Assembly (NCBI RefSeq): GCF_009649075.1
Contig: NZ_CP045737.1
Coordinates: forward strand, 1,798,001 to 1,862,000
Direction: 5' to 3'
DNA from: Aeromicrobium yanjiei
Lineage (GTDB): Bacteria > Actinomycetota > Actinomycetes > Propionibacteriales > Nocardioidaceae
Length of the DNA: 64,000 nt
Shown piece after piece: positions 1-8,755 of the stretch. The notes beneath the pieces are model-generated. The model saw nothing but the letters and a program-made list of their open reading frames with translations, did no database searches and was not told the DNA's origin. Each line of letters starts with the position of its first letter. The stretch's first letter is position 1. The position numbers and the translations under genes are program-made.

Positions 1-3000
1 GAGGTTCATGACGAGGCGGTCGATGCCCAGCCCCATCCCCCCGGTCGGCGGCATCCCGTACTCCAGCGCCATGAGGAAGTCCTCGTCCACCTGCATCGCC
101 TCCGGGTCGCCGGCCGCCGCCAGGAGCGACTGCGCGACGAGACGCTCGCGCTGGTCGACCGGATCCACCAGCTCGGAGTACGCGGTGCCCTGCTCCGCAC
201 CGAAGATCACCAGGTCCCACTTCTCGGTGAGCCGCGGGTCATGGCGGTGCGGCCGGGTCAGCGGGGCGTTCTCCTTCGGGAAGTCGGTATAGAAGACGGG
301 CGTGACCGTCGTTCCTTCGCAGAGCTCGCCGTAGATCTCCTCGAGCACGAAGCCCCAGGACGGGTCGAGGTCGAGCTCGATCCCGAGCCGGTCGGCGTGC
401 TTGCGCAGGGTGCTGGTCGGTGTGTCCGCGGTGATCTCCTCGCCGAGCGCCTCCGAGACCGCCCCGCAGATGGTCTTGACCGGCCACTGTCCCGACAGGT
501 CGTACTCCTGCACCTTGCCGTCGCGGTCCGTGCGCCGCGCCATCGGCGATCCGTGGACCGCGGTGGCAGCCTCCTGGATCAGCTCCTGCGTGAGGACGCG
601 CATCGTACCGTAGTCGCCATAGGTCTCGTAGACCTCCAGCGAGGTGAACTCGGGGTTGTGCTTGAAGTCAGCGCCCTCGTTGCGGAACTGGCGGCCCACC
701 TCGAAGACCTTCTCCATGCCGCCGACGATCAGGCGCTTGAGGTGCAGCTCCGTCGCGATCCGCAGGTACAGGTCCATGTCGTACGCGTTGATGTGCGTCT
801 CGAACGGTCGTGCGTTGGCGCCCCCGTGGATGGTCTGCAGGATCGGCGTCTCCACCTCGGTGAAGCCTCGCGCCTGCAGCGAGTCGCGGACGCTGCGGAC
901 GATCGCCGTCCGCTGGTACGCGACGGTGCGCGAGTCGGGGCGCACGATCAGGTCGACGTACCGCATCCGCACCCGGGCATCCGGGTCGGTGAGACCCTCG
1001 TGCTTGTCGGGCAGCGGGCGCAGGGACTTGCTGGTGAGCATCACCGAGTCCGCGCGGACGGACAGCTCCCCGTGGTGGGTGGTGATGACCTCCCCCGTCA
1101 CGCTCACGTGGTCGCCGAGGTCGATTGAGTGCTCCCAGAACGTCAGCTGCTCAGCCGGCAGGTGCTCGGCGTCGACCATCACCTGCAGGTCGCCGCTGCC
1201 GTCGCGCAGCGTGGCGAACCCGAGGTGGCCCATGTCGCGCTTGAGCAGCACCCGCCCCACCACCGAGACCGTGGTGCCGGTCAGCGTGTCGGGCGGCAGC
1301 TCCTCGCCGACGAGGGCGCGGACCTCCGCGAGCGTGTGGGTGCGCGGCGCCGTCACGGGATAGGGATCGATCCCGCTGGCGCGGATCCGCTCCAGCTTCT
1401 CGCGCCTCACCCGCATCTGCTCGGGCAGGTGCTCCGCCGAGATGGCCTCGGCCACCAGGTCGGGTGCCGGCGGGATGAGCGCAAGGACGGCGGCGGCGTG
1501 CTCGGTGTCCCCCGAGCGCAGCCCGCCCGCCTCACCGGGCCGGCGTCGCAGGCTCGCGATCGTCGGCGCGACGAGAAATCCCTCGGCGCTGCCCGCGGCA
1601 GTGCCGACCCGCGGCAGGTCCGAGGCGTACTCGTAGCCCATGTAGCGCGGCTGCCACTCCGGCAGGTACTTCGCATTCGACCGGTAGAGCGACTCCAGCT
1701 CCCAGTTCTTGCTGGCGATGAGCAGGCTGTGCCGCCACAGGCGGGCCACCGGTCCGGCACCGATCTCGGCACCTCTCGCGAAGGCCTCGCGGAACATCGC
1801 GAAGTTCAGCGACACCGGCCCGATGCCGAACGTGGCCGCCTCATCGGCCAGAGCCGCCACCATGAGCTCCACCACCCCGTTGTCCGCGTGCGGGTCGCGG
1901 CGCATCAGGTCCAGCGAGAGCCCGGTACGTCCCCAGGGCACGAAGCTCAGGAACCCGCGGAGCCGACCCTCGCCGTCGCGGGTCTCGACCAGCACGCACG
2001 CCTCGTCGAGCGGGTCCCCCAGCCGGCCGAGCGCCATGGAGAAGCCGCGCTCGTCTCCCCCGTCACCACGCCACGAGCCCGCCGCCTCGCTCAGGGCGGC
2101 GAAGTCCGTGTCGCTCAGGCTCGCGTGACGCCTGACCCGGGTGGTGTACCCGCGCCTGGTCAACCGCGTGACCGGCTGCCGTACGCCCTTCATGCCCGGG
2201 CCGTTGAGCGAGAACGTCGCCATGTCGACGATCGCCTCGTCACCGATGTCCAGCAAGGACAGGCCCGCGTCGGCATGCGCCACCGCGCCCTCACGTCCTG
2301 CTCCCATGACCGCGAGCGACCATCCGTTGGATCGCGCCTCGTCGCGCCACCGGGCGATCGCGTCAGGCCAGTACGCCGGATCGCCCACGGGGTTGCCGCT
2401 GGCCAGGCTGACCGATCCGACCACGCGGTACGAGACACCCGCCCGGGCGGTGTCCACGTCCCCGGTGTCCCACACGATCGCCTTGTCGCGTCGCGTCGCG
2501 AAGTAGCCGAGGGAGTCGTGGTCGCCGAAGTCGCGCAGCAACGCCCGCACCCGCGCCTCGTCCGCGACTCCCAGCGTGCGGGTGCCGCGCGGTGCACGGA
2601 ACAGGATCACCGTCGCGCTCAGGACGACGACCGCTCCCACCAGACCGATCAGCAGGCGCACCCACCACGGGGCCGTCGCGGAGGTCTCGATGCCTTCGCG
2701 GCCGAGATCGAGCAGCATCGAGTCGAACACGTAGACGATCGAGTCGCGGAAGCCGGGCGACCGGCCGGCCGCGCTGACGAGCGCCGCGCCCCCGAAGGCC
2801 ATCACCAGCCCTCCGCCCAGGAACACCACGACGGCCGTGAGCAGGCTGCCCGGCACCCGAAGGGCGGCGAACTGGGGACGCACGCGTACGGCCAGCACGA
2901 TCACCGCCCCGACCAGCACCAGGCCGATCGAGGCCAGGACGACGTTGTCCCCGGACACGATGTCGTCGATCCGGCCGATCTCAGGAACTCCGAGCCACCA

Positions 3001-3330
3001 GAGGACCCCGAGCCACCACGCCGCCCTCAGCCTGCGGCGGAGCCCGACACCGGTGACCAGCAGCAGCGCCGCGTACACCAGGCTGGGGACGACCGGGATC
3101 GTCAGGAGCGACAACGGGTCGTCGTAGTTCGCGAAGTACCTGCGCCACGGCGGGACCAGCGTGACGATGATCGTGAAGACGCCGAAGAGGAACATCACGC
3201 CGGCGAAACGATCGGGCCACCTGTCGTCGACGGGGCGGCGAAGTGTCGGCAGCCTCAATCCGGAGTGCCGGTCAGGCACGGACGGGCGATCGGGAGCGCG
3301 GTGCTCGCTGGCGGCCTCGGTGTCGGTCAT
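1..3330 (-). CDS. lysX: Bifunctional lysylphosphatidylglycerol synthetase / lysyl-tRNA synthetase LysX (3' end outside window)
   Basis: Makes lysyl-tRNA and transfers lysine to membrane phosphatidylglycerol, which lowers envelope negative charge and protects against cationic peptides (known for the LysX family). The visible 1110 residues show a hydrophobic N-terminal region with several membrane helices (about residues 30-220), an MprF-type DUF2156 acyltransferase domain (about 250-560), an OB-fold (about 640-740) and a class II LysRS core. Class II motif 2 is seen near residue 882 (FRNEGADFKHNPEF) and motif 3 near 1081-1105 (GMPPTGGMGLGIDR). Only about 20 C-terminal residues should be missing. 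The ATG overlaps the upstream stop as ATGA and follows AGGAGGA, so translation is coupled to the upstream membrane-protein gene. Confidence 0.95.
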   Translation of the reverse strand, partial: MTDTEAASEHRAPDRPSVPDRHSGLRLPTLRRPVDDRWPDRFAGVMFLFGVFTIIVTLVPPWRRYFANYDDPLSLLTIPVVPSLVYAALLLVTGVGLRRRLRAAWWLGVLWWLGVPEIGRIDDIVSGDNVVLASIGLVLVGAVIVLAVRVRPQFAALRVPGSLLTAVVVFLGGGLVMAFGGAALVSAAGRSPGFRDSIVYVFDSMLLDLGREGIETSATAPWWVRLLIGLVGAVVVLSATVILFRAPRGTRTLGVADEARVRALLRDFGDHDSLGYFATRRDKAIVWDTGDVDTARAGVSYRVVGSVSLASGNPVGDPAYWPDAIARWRDEARSNGWSLAVMGAGREGAVAHADAGLSLLDIGDEAIVDMATFSLNGPGMKGVRQPVTRLTRRGYTTRVRRHASLSDTDFAALSEAAGSWRGDGGDERGFSMALGRLGDPLDEACVLVETRDGEGRLRGFLSFVPWGRTGLSLDLMRRDPHADNGVVELMVAALADEAATFGIGPVSLNFAMFREAFARGAEIGAGPVARLWRHSLLIASKNWELESLYRSNAKYLPEWQPRYMGYEYASDLPRVGTAAGSAEGFLVAPTIASLRRRPGEAGGLRSGDTEHAAAVLALIPPAPDLVAEAISAEHLPEQMRVRREKLERIRASGIDPYPVTAPRTHTLAEVRALVGEELPPDTLTGTTVSVVGRVLLKRDMGHLGFATLRDGSGDLQVMVDAEHLPAEQLTFWEHSIDLGDHVSVTGEVITTHHGELSVRADSVMLTSKSLRPLPDKHEGLTDPDARVRMRYVDLIVRPDSRTVAYQRTAIVRSVRDSLQARGFTEVETPILQTIHGGANARPFETHINAYDMDLYLRIATELHLKRLIVGGMEKVFEVGRQFRNEGADFKHNPEFTSLEVYETYGDYGTMRVLTQELIQEAATAVHGSPMARRTDRDGKVQEYDLSGQWPVKTICGAVSEALGEEITADTPTSTLRKHADRLGIELDLDPSWGFVLEEIYGELCEGTTVTPVFYTDFPKENAPLTRPHRHDPRLTEKWDLVIFGAEQGTAYSELVDPVDQRERLVAQSLLAAAGDPEAMQVDEDFLMALEYGMPPTGGMGLGIDRLVMNL

Positions 3331-4001
3331 GGGGGTCCTCCTGGTCGAGATGAGTGGGCCGGTTGGCGGGCCGCGAAGACGCTGAGGCACACGATCCACG
3401 TGCTCATGCCCGCGATGTGCACGCGCTGGCTGGCGCCCAGCGCCCACTCCGGCCAGTCGGCGACCACGGAGAGGCCCATCAGCACTCCCGCGGTCGCGCC
3501 GGACAGCCAGAACAGCCACCACGCGCAGCGGTGGAACCACCGTGGACCGGTGCGCCGGGTCGCCGCCCAGGCCGCGGCCATGCCGACGTACAGCCCGACG
3601 TCCGACACGGTGGAGAAGGCATTGTGGAGGAAGCTCTGGGAACGCTGCGCGGCCGAGAAGCACACGGTTCCTTCGCTGCACGGTGCCGTGATGACCGCAG
3701 CAGCCGCGGCGCCGAGGGCAAAGACCAAGGTGCTGACGAGCAGGACGGTGCGGGTCGGGCGCGGCGGCATGGCCGCACCCACGAACGCCAGCAGCACCAG
3801 CACCAGGACGGCACACAGCAGGTCCAGCAGCCGCGACAGCGTCGCATGTGGGGCCCCTGGCGCTGCCAGCTCGCTCACGACCTCGGTCATGCCCTCGAAA
3901 CCGCGCAGCACCCAGTCGATCACGAAGCTCGAGTACGCCAGGCCGGCGACGACACCCGCCAGGACCAGCAGCGCCGCGCGGCGATCCACCCGGCCGCTCA
4001 C
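3327..4001 (-). CDS. DUF998-like multi-pass membrane protein
   Basis: A 224-residue integral membrane protein of unknown function that resembles DUF998 proteins: about six hydrophobic segments, a central FLHNAFSTVSDVGLYVGM stretch and a late HIAGMSTW motif. The GTG start overlaps the stop of the upstream LssY-like gene as GTGA, and its own stop overlaps the lysX start as ATGA, so the three genes are almost certainly one translationally coupled unit. The position suggests a role in lipid or envelope modification next to LysX, but nothing in the sequence gives a reaction. An upstream in-frame extension is the wrong-frame shadow of the LssY-like gene and was not used. Confidence 0.8.
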   Translation of the reverse strand: MSGRVDRRAALLVLAGVVAGLAYSSFVIDWVLRGFEGMTEVVSELAAPGAPHATLSRLLDLLCAVLVLVLLAFVGAAMPPRPTRTVLLVSTLVFALGAAAAAVITAPCSEGTVCFSAAQRSQSFLHNAFSTVSDVGLYVGMAAAWAATRRTGPRWFHRCAWWLFWLSGATAGVLMGLSVVADWPEWALGASQRVHIAGMSTWIVCLSVFAARQPAHSSRPGGPP

Positions 4002-5236
4002 GCGGGTCTCGCCGCGGTCGACGCACCGGCACGGACCCGGGAGGCGTACTCGCGTGCGCCCGGGGTGGACAGTGCCAGGATCACCAGGATGCTGCCGCCC
4101 GCCGTCAGGAGGCTGTGAAACCCTTCGGGGCGGCCGTTGCCGGCGACCCAGTCGATCATCACCGCCAACGCGGTCATCGAGCAGAAGCCCATCAGCGTGA
4201 GCCGCGCCCAGTTGTGGCCGGACAGGATGCTCAGCGCCAGCACCACGTCGACCGCCGCGGCGCCCACGAAGAGCACCGCCAGCGCACGATCGGACGCGTC
4301 GGTGCCGAGGGCGAGAGCCGCGATGACATAGCCGGTGCCGCGTGCCAGCGCGACTCCCGCACCGATCAGCACCGAGGACGGCCGGCGCGACACCTGTTCC
4401 TCCACGCGCACGAGATCGGGAGCGGCAGGCGTGTTGCTGAGATCCACGATCGGCAGGTCGCCGTCGGTCCGGATGCGGTCCCCGCCTCCGTTGACGTGGT
4501 GGTATCCGGACGAGAAGTTGTTGATCGTCGACACGGACGCACCGGGCACCGCCGCCTGGACCGACTCGACCAGGAAGTCCCGCTCGACATCGGTGTTCGC
4601 GTCGATGTGGTGCGTGACCTGCAACGTGAAGAGGCTCAGCCCGACCCGGCTGTCGAACGTGGCGGCCGCCAGCCAGTCCGCCCGAGCCCCTCCCGGCAGG
4701 AACCAGCCGTCGGGACAGCGCCAGAAGCGGGCGTGGTGACGTTTGGAAGGACTGCCCCGCACCTCCTGCTCGTACGCGAAGTCCTGCGGGCGGTCGAACA
4801 GGTGCAGCGGACTGACCGGCGCGGCGGCGTAGCTGCGTCCCCGTAGGACGCTGAGCACGATGTGCACTGACGAGCGCAGGTCGACCGGTTCGGCCATCGT
4901 CCATCCGGCTGCCGACAGCGCCGCGTGGACCTGGCCCTCTCGACCCAGGAACCCCAGGTTCACCGGGTCGCCCAACAGCCCGTCGCTGGTGCGGGTCCGG
5001 CCGATGAAGTAGTCGGGCAGATAGATCGCGGTGAGGATGCGGTGCAGGCGTGGCAGCACGAGATAGCTGAAGAACACCCAGAACACCACCAGCAGCAAGG
5101 TGGGCCAGCCCAGCGTCAGGCCGTCGCGCAGCAGCACGTACGAGTACCAGAGCCCCGCGACGGACGAGAGCGCGAAGAACCAGCCGTCGAGGATCCTGCT
5201 CGACGAGCCGTGCCCAGCCCTGCGCGGTGCCGCCAT
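3998..5236 (-). CDS. Membrane protein with LssY C-terminal-like domain
   Basis: A 412-residue protein, first gene of the lysX operon. Two N-terminal membrane helices (about residues 16-65) are followed by a soluble region containing PDYFIGRTRTSDGLLGDPVN and RIRTDGDLP, features of the LssY C-terminal family, and three or four membrane helices from about residue 300. LssY-type domains often accompany PAP2 phosphatases or lipid enzymes; no phosphatase motif is present here. Function is unknown; a role in handling lipids for LysX is inferred only from the operon. The ATG start follows an AAGGTGACC ribosome-binding region. The gene is divergent from the transporter gene, 61 nt away. Confidence 0.75.
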   Translation of the reverse strand: MAAPRRAGHGSSSRILDGWFFALSSVAGLWYSYVLLRDGLTLGWPTLLLVVFWVFFSYLVLPRLHRILTAIYLPDYFIGRTRTSDGLLGDPVNLGFLGREGQVHAALSAAGWTMAEPVDLRSSVHIVLSVLRGRSYAAAPVSPLHLFDRPQDFAYEQEVRGSPSKRHHARFWRCPDGWFLPGGARADWLAAATFDSRVGLSLFTLQVTHHIDANTDVERDFLVESVQAAVPGASVSTINNFSSGYHHVNGGGDRIRTDGDLPIVDLSNTPAAPDLVRVEEQVSRRPSSVLIGAGVALARGTGYVIAALALGTDASDRALAVLFVGAAAVDVVLALSILSGHNWARLTLMGFCSMTALAVMIDWVAGNGRPEGFHSLLTAGGSILVILALSTPGAREYASRVRAGASTAARPA

Positions 5237-5285
5237 GCGGTCACCTTGTCCGTCCGCGACCGCGTGCGGCAGAGTCCTCGTCCCC

Positions 5286-5291
5286 TATCGT
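5286..5291 (+). promoter_or_regulatory. -10 element TATCGT, leaderless-type promoter
   Basis: TATCGT ends 6 nt before the ATG at 5298, the spacing expected when transcription starts on or next to the start codon. No Shine-Dalgarno lies at a better distance. No clear -35 element was recognised. Confidence 0.5.
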
Positions 5292-5297
5292 GGAGAG

Positions 5298-6173
5298 ATG
5301 CTCCTCGGTCTTCTGGCTGCATCGGGAGCGGCGCTGTCCTACGGCGTCGCCTCCGTGCTCGAGGCCGTCGCGACCCGCCGGACCGAGACCGTCGAGGGCC
5401 TCGATCCGCGACTGATGGTGCGGCTGCTCAGGTCGTGGCAGTACGTCCTCGGGGTCGCGCTGGACGGGCTGGGGTTCCTCCTCAGCCTGGTCGCGGTCCG
5501 CACGCTGCCCCTGTTCGTCGTGCAGTCCGTCGTCGCGAGCTTCCTGGCGGTCACCGCGATCCTGGGCGCGATCTTCCTGAGCATGCGGCTGGGCCGCGGC
5601 GACTGGATCGGTCTCGGGGTCGTCGTGCTGGGTCTCGTGCTGGTGGGGGCATCGGCGACCTCGGACAGCAGCGTCGACGTCAGCCGCGCCGAGCAGTGGG
5701 GAGTCCTGGCTGCCGCGGCGCTGCTCGCGGTGCTCGCCGTGCCGCTCGCCAAGCTGGACGGCGCAGCGGGGGCGACAGCTCTCGGGGCCGTCGCGGGCCT
5801 GGGCTACGGCGTCACCGCGGTGGCCTCCCGGATGCTGCCGGGCGACCTGTCGCTCGACCACATCGCCGGTGAGATCGACACCCTTCTCGCGAGCCCGGCG
5901 ACGTACGCCCTTGTGGTCGGGGGTGCCGTGGCGATGCTGACCTATTCGGTGGCGCTCCAGCGTGGGAGCGTCACACGGGCGACCGCCCCCCTGGTCGTCG
6001 GCGAGACCGTGGCGCCGGCCGTCGTCGGACTCCTCCTCCTCGGCGACCGCGCGCGTCCGGGATGGGGACCGGTCGCCGTCACGGGATTCGTCCTGGCGGT
6101 CGTCGGCGCCGTCAGCCTGGCCCGCCACGGTGAGATCGAGGCCCCTGAACCTGCGGCCCCCGAGCAGGGCTGA
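5298..6173 (+). CDS. DMT/EamA-type membrane transporter
   Basis: A 291-residue protein made almost wholly of hydrophobic helices (about nine to ten), with the inside-out duplicated pattern of the drug/metabolite transporter superfamily; the end (ARHGEIEAPEP) is a short polar tail. The substrate cannot be told from the sequence. The ATG at 5298 is preferred because the upstream in-frame stretch overlaps the divergent gene and is not hydrophobic, and because a -10 element sits 6 nt upstream. The gene is followed after 110 nt by a 3-hydroxyacyl-CoA dehydrogenase with its own ribosome-binding site, so co-transcription is possible but not required. Confidence 0.8.
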   Translation: MLLGLLAASGAALSYGVASVLEAVATRRTETVEGLDPRLMVRLLRSWQYVLGVALDGLGFLLSLVAVRTLPLFVVQSVVASFLAVTAILGAIFLSMRLGRGDWIGLGVVVLGLVLVGASATSDSSVDVSRAEQWGVLAAAALLAVLAVPLAKLDGAAGATALGAVAGLGYGVTAVASRMLPGDLSLDHIAGEIDTLLASPATYALVVGGAVAMLTYSVALQRGSVTRATAPLVVGETVAPAVVGLLLLGDRARPGWGPVAVTGFVLAVVGAVSLARHGEIEAPEPAAPEQG

Positions 6174-6283
6174 GGGTGAGCGACGCGTCACAGGGCGCCG
6201 TCATCACGAATACCGAGGTCCGCCCACGCGTTGACGATGAGTGCCGCCTTGCCGGCGGCACCACTTCGCAGGAAGGACACGAC

Positions 6284-7135
6284 ATGCAGAACCTCACTGT
6301 CCTGGGCACGGGTGTGCTCGGCTCGCAGATCATCCTCCAGGCCGCTTACCACGGCAAGGACGTCGTCGCGTACGACATCAACGACGAGATCCTGGGCAAG
6401 CTGCCCGCGCGGTGGGAGTTCCTGCGTGAGCGCTACCTCGCCGACCTGCCCGATGCGACCGAGGAGAAGGTCGACGCCGCGGTCGCCCGCATCCGCCCGA
6501 GCAGCGATCTCGCTGATGCGCTGAAGGACGCCGATCTCGTCATCGAGGCGGTTCCCGAGGTGCTGGACATCAAGCGGGACACGTGGGCGAAGGTCGCCGC
6601 GGTCGCTCCGGAGAAGACGATCTTCGCGACCAACTCCTCGACCCTGCTGCCCAGCGACATCGCCGACGCGACCGGACGTCCCGAGAGGTTCTTGGCGCTG
6701 CACTTCGCGAACGAGATCTGGCGCAACAACACCGGCGAGGTGATGGGGCACGCGGGCACGTCAGCCGACGCGTTCGAGGACGTGGCCCGGTTCGCCGAGC
6801 AGATCGGCATGGTGGCGATCCGCGTCAAGAAGGAGCAGCCCGGCTACGTCCTCAACTCCCTGCTCGTCCCACTGCTGAGCGCGGCGGCCGACCTGTGGGT
6901 GCGCGGCGTCGCCGACATCGAGACGATCGACCTCACCTGGCGAAAGGCCACCGGCGCCCCCGCCGGACCGTTCCAGATCTTTGACGTCGTCGGCATGGAG
7001 ACGCCGTACAACCTGAACGTCCGCAGCGACGACCCGGTCAAGCGGGAGTTCGCCGAGATCATCAAGCGCGACTACATCGACAAGGGTCGCCTCGGTCTTG
7101 CGGCCGGCAAGGGCTTCTACGACTACGAGGCTTGA
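6284..7135 (+). CDS. 3-hydroxyacyl-CoA dehydrogenase, NAD-binding
   Basis: A 283-residue enzyme that would oxidise a 3-hydroxyacyl-CoA, or a related 3-hydroxy acid derivative, with NAD. The N-terminal Rossmann motif is G8-T-G10-VL-G13, followed by an acidic residue after the second strand (YDIND). The middle holds DLVIEAVPE and ATNSST, and the conserved LHFAN region carries the catalytic-type His. The C-terminal domain ends in GRLGLAAGKGFYDYE, typical of the family. The ATG is preceded by AGGAAGGA at good spacing. Isolated HAD proteins of this length also serve in butanoyl or L-gulonate type reactions, so the substrate is left open. Confidence 0.88.
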   Translation: MQNLTVLGTGVLGSQIILQAAYHGKDVVAYDINDEILGKLPARWEFLRERYLADLPDATEEKVDAAVARIRPSSDLADALKDADLVIEAVPEVLDIKRDTWAKVAAVAPEKTIFATNSSTLLPSDIADATGRPERFLALHFANEIWRNNTGEVMGHAGTSADAFEDVARFAEQIGMVAIRVKKEQPGYVLNSLLVPLLSAAADLWVRGVADIETIDLTWRKATGAPAGPFQIFDVVGMETPYNLNVRSDDPVKREFAEIIKRDYIDKGRLGLAAGKGFYDYEA

Positions 7136-7182
7136 CTCTCCCTGCGTACGCTGGACAGGTCCGACGACGGGGTGAGGTGGCA

Positions 7183-7800
7183 GTGAGCGAGGGTGACCGC
7201 AGGAGGCACGACTATCGCCGGCGCCTGGAGAGCGAGCAGGCCGGGCACGACGAGTCCGAGGACTCCCCCGAGGCGGCTGCGAAGGCACGCGAACGGCGCA
7301 TCGCGAGCCGGCCCGCGTGGGTGGAGGTCCAGGTCCAGCAGGCCATGCGCGACGGCGAGTTCGACAACCTGCCTGGTGCGGGCAAGCCCATCCCGGGCAT
7401 CGACCGCCCGCACGACCCCGACTGGTGGCTCAAGCGCCTGGTCGAACGGGAGAAGATCAGCGTCCTGCCACCCGCGCTGGCGCTGCGGACCGAGGATGCC
7501 CGTCTCGATGAGGTGCTGGACCGCGAGTCCGTCGAGGACGGCGTGCGCCGGCTGGTCGAGGACTTCAACGCGCGGATCATCGACGCGCGTCGTCAGCTGC
7601 AAGGCGGACCCCCGGTCATCACTGCGCTGCGGGACGTCGACGTCGAGGTCGAGGCGTGGGCTCGGCGTCGGCGCGTGCGTCTCGCGGAGCAGAAGCGCCG
7701 CCTCGCCGAGATCAGGGCGGCCGAGCGTGCCGCCGCTCCCCCCTCGCGGTGGCAACGCCTGATCGCCCGACTGCGCCGCATGGTGGGTCGGCGCCCGTGA
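7183..7800 (+). CDS. DUF1992 (DnaJ-homologue subfamily C28 conserved) protein
   Basis: A 205-residue, strongly charged cytoplasmic protein. The conserved block is seen at GEFDNLPGAGKPI followed by DPDWWLKRLVEREKI and LPPALALR, the hallmark of the DUF1992/DNAJC28 family; no J domain is present, as usual in bacteria. The function is not established. GTG at 7183 was chosen because GAGGTG lies just upstream; GTG at 7177 is an in-frame alternative adding two residues. The stop overlaps the GTG of the following glycosylase gene (GTGA), indicating translational coupling. Confidence 0.82.
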   Translation: MSEGDRRRHDYRRRLESEQAGHDESEDSPEAAAKARERRIASRPAWVEVQVQQAMRDGEFDNLPGAGKPIPGIDRPHDPDWWLKRLVEREKISVLPPALALRTEDARLDEVLDRESVEDGVRRLVEDFNARIIDARRQLQGGPPVITALRDVDVEVEAWARRRRVRLAEQKRRLAEIRAAERAAAPPSRWQRLIARLRRMVGRRP

Positions 7801-8738
7801 CCGATCCGTCCGAGGCGGCCCCACCGTTGACGAGGGAGCTCGAGCTCACGTCCGATGTCGATGTGATGTTGACGCTGACGTTGTTGCGCCGGGGCGCGGG
7901 CGACCCGACCACGCGTCGGGACGGCTCGGTGCTCTGGCGGACCAGCCGCATGGCGACGGGGCCGGTCACCTATCGGCTGCATCAGCCACACCGGCGGCTC
8001 GTGACCGCCGAGGCCTGGGGGCCCGGTGCCGCCGAGATGCTGGACGGTCTGCCGGCACTGGTGGGCGCAGAGGACGATCCGACCGGATTCGATCCGCACC
8101 ACCCGATCGTCGTGGACTCCCATCGGCGACACCCCGGTCTGCGGGTCCCCCGCACCGGCCGCGTGCTGGAGGCGCTGATCGGGGGTGTGATCGAGCAGCG
8201 GGTCGTCGGGCTGGACGCCTTCGCCGCGTGGCGTCGGCTGCACATGAGGTTCGGCGACCCGGCGCCCGGCCCCGCGCCCCACGGCATGCGGGTGTTCCCG
8301 ACCGCCGAGACGTGGGCGTCGATCCCGTCGTGGGAGTGGCACCTGGCCGGCGTCGATCCGCAGCGCGCCCGCACCGCCCAGGCCTGCGCCCGGCTGGGTC
8401 GGCAGGTCGACGACCTCGTGACGGCGCACGGCCGCGACCACGCTGCGGTCGTCCGTGGTCTGCGCAGCATCCCCGGTGTCGGCGTGTGGACCGCGGCGGA
8501 GGTCGGCATCCGCGCGCTGGGCGATGCTGACGCCGTCTCGTTCGGCGACTTCCACGTGGCCAAGGACATCGGACACGTCCTGGCAGGCCGCCCGTTCGAC
8601 GACGCGGAGCTCGCGGAGGCGCTCGAACGGTGGCGCCCGCACCGTCAGCGGGTCGTGCGCCTCATCGCCCTCAGCCCCTTGGTCCGGCCCGAGCGCCGCG
8701 GCCCTCGCAGTCCGCGGGTCGACCACCGCGCGATCTGA
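7797..8738 (+). CDS. AlkA-like HhH-GPD DNA glycosylase
   Basis: A 313-residue DNA glycosylase of the AlkA/3-methyladenine type, removing alkylated bases in base excision repair. The helix-hairpin-helix is at RSIPGVGVWTAAEVG and is followed by GDADAVSFGDFHVAKD, where D251 is in the position of the AlkA catalytic Asp. The segment VLEALIGGVIEQRV corresponds to the first helix of the HhH-GPD fold. The N-terminal 100 residues match the small AlkA N-domain in size. The start overlaps the preceding DUF1992 stop by 4 nt. Confidence 0.87.
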   Translation: MTDPSEAAPPLTRELELTSDVDVMLTLTLLRRGAGDPTTRRDGSVLWRTSRMATGPVTYRLHQPHRRLVTAEAWGPGAAEMLDGLPALVGAEDDPTGFDPHHPIVVDSHRRHPGLRVPRTGRVLEALIGGVIEQRVVGLDAFAAWRRLHMRFGDPAPGPAPHGMRVFPTAETWASIPSWEWHLAGVDPQRARTAQACARLGRQVDDLVTAHGRDHAAVVRGLRSIPGVGVWTAAEVGIRALGDADAVSFGDFHVAKDIGHVLAGRPFDDAELAEALERWRPHRQRVVRLIALSPLVRPERRGPRSPRVDHRAI

Positions 8739-8755
8739 CACGATGAGTCCCGATC

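Noticed and set aside
1129..4200. Long plus-strand reading frame of about 1023 codons opposite lysX
   Set aside because: Its product is Arg/Gln/His/Asp-rich with no domain; the minus strand encodes an unmistakable LysX with class II synthetase motifs. It is an antisense shadow of high-GC DNA.
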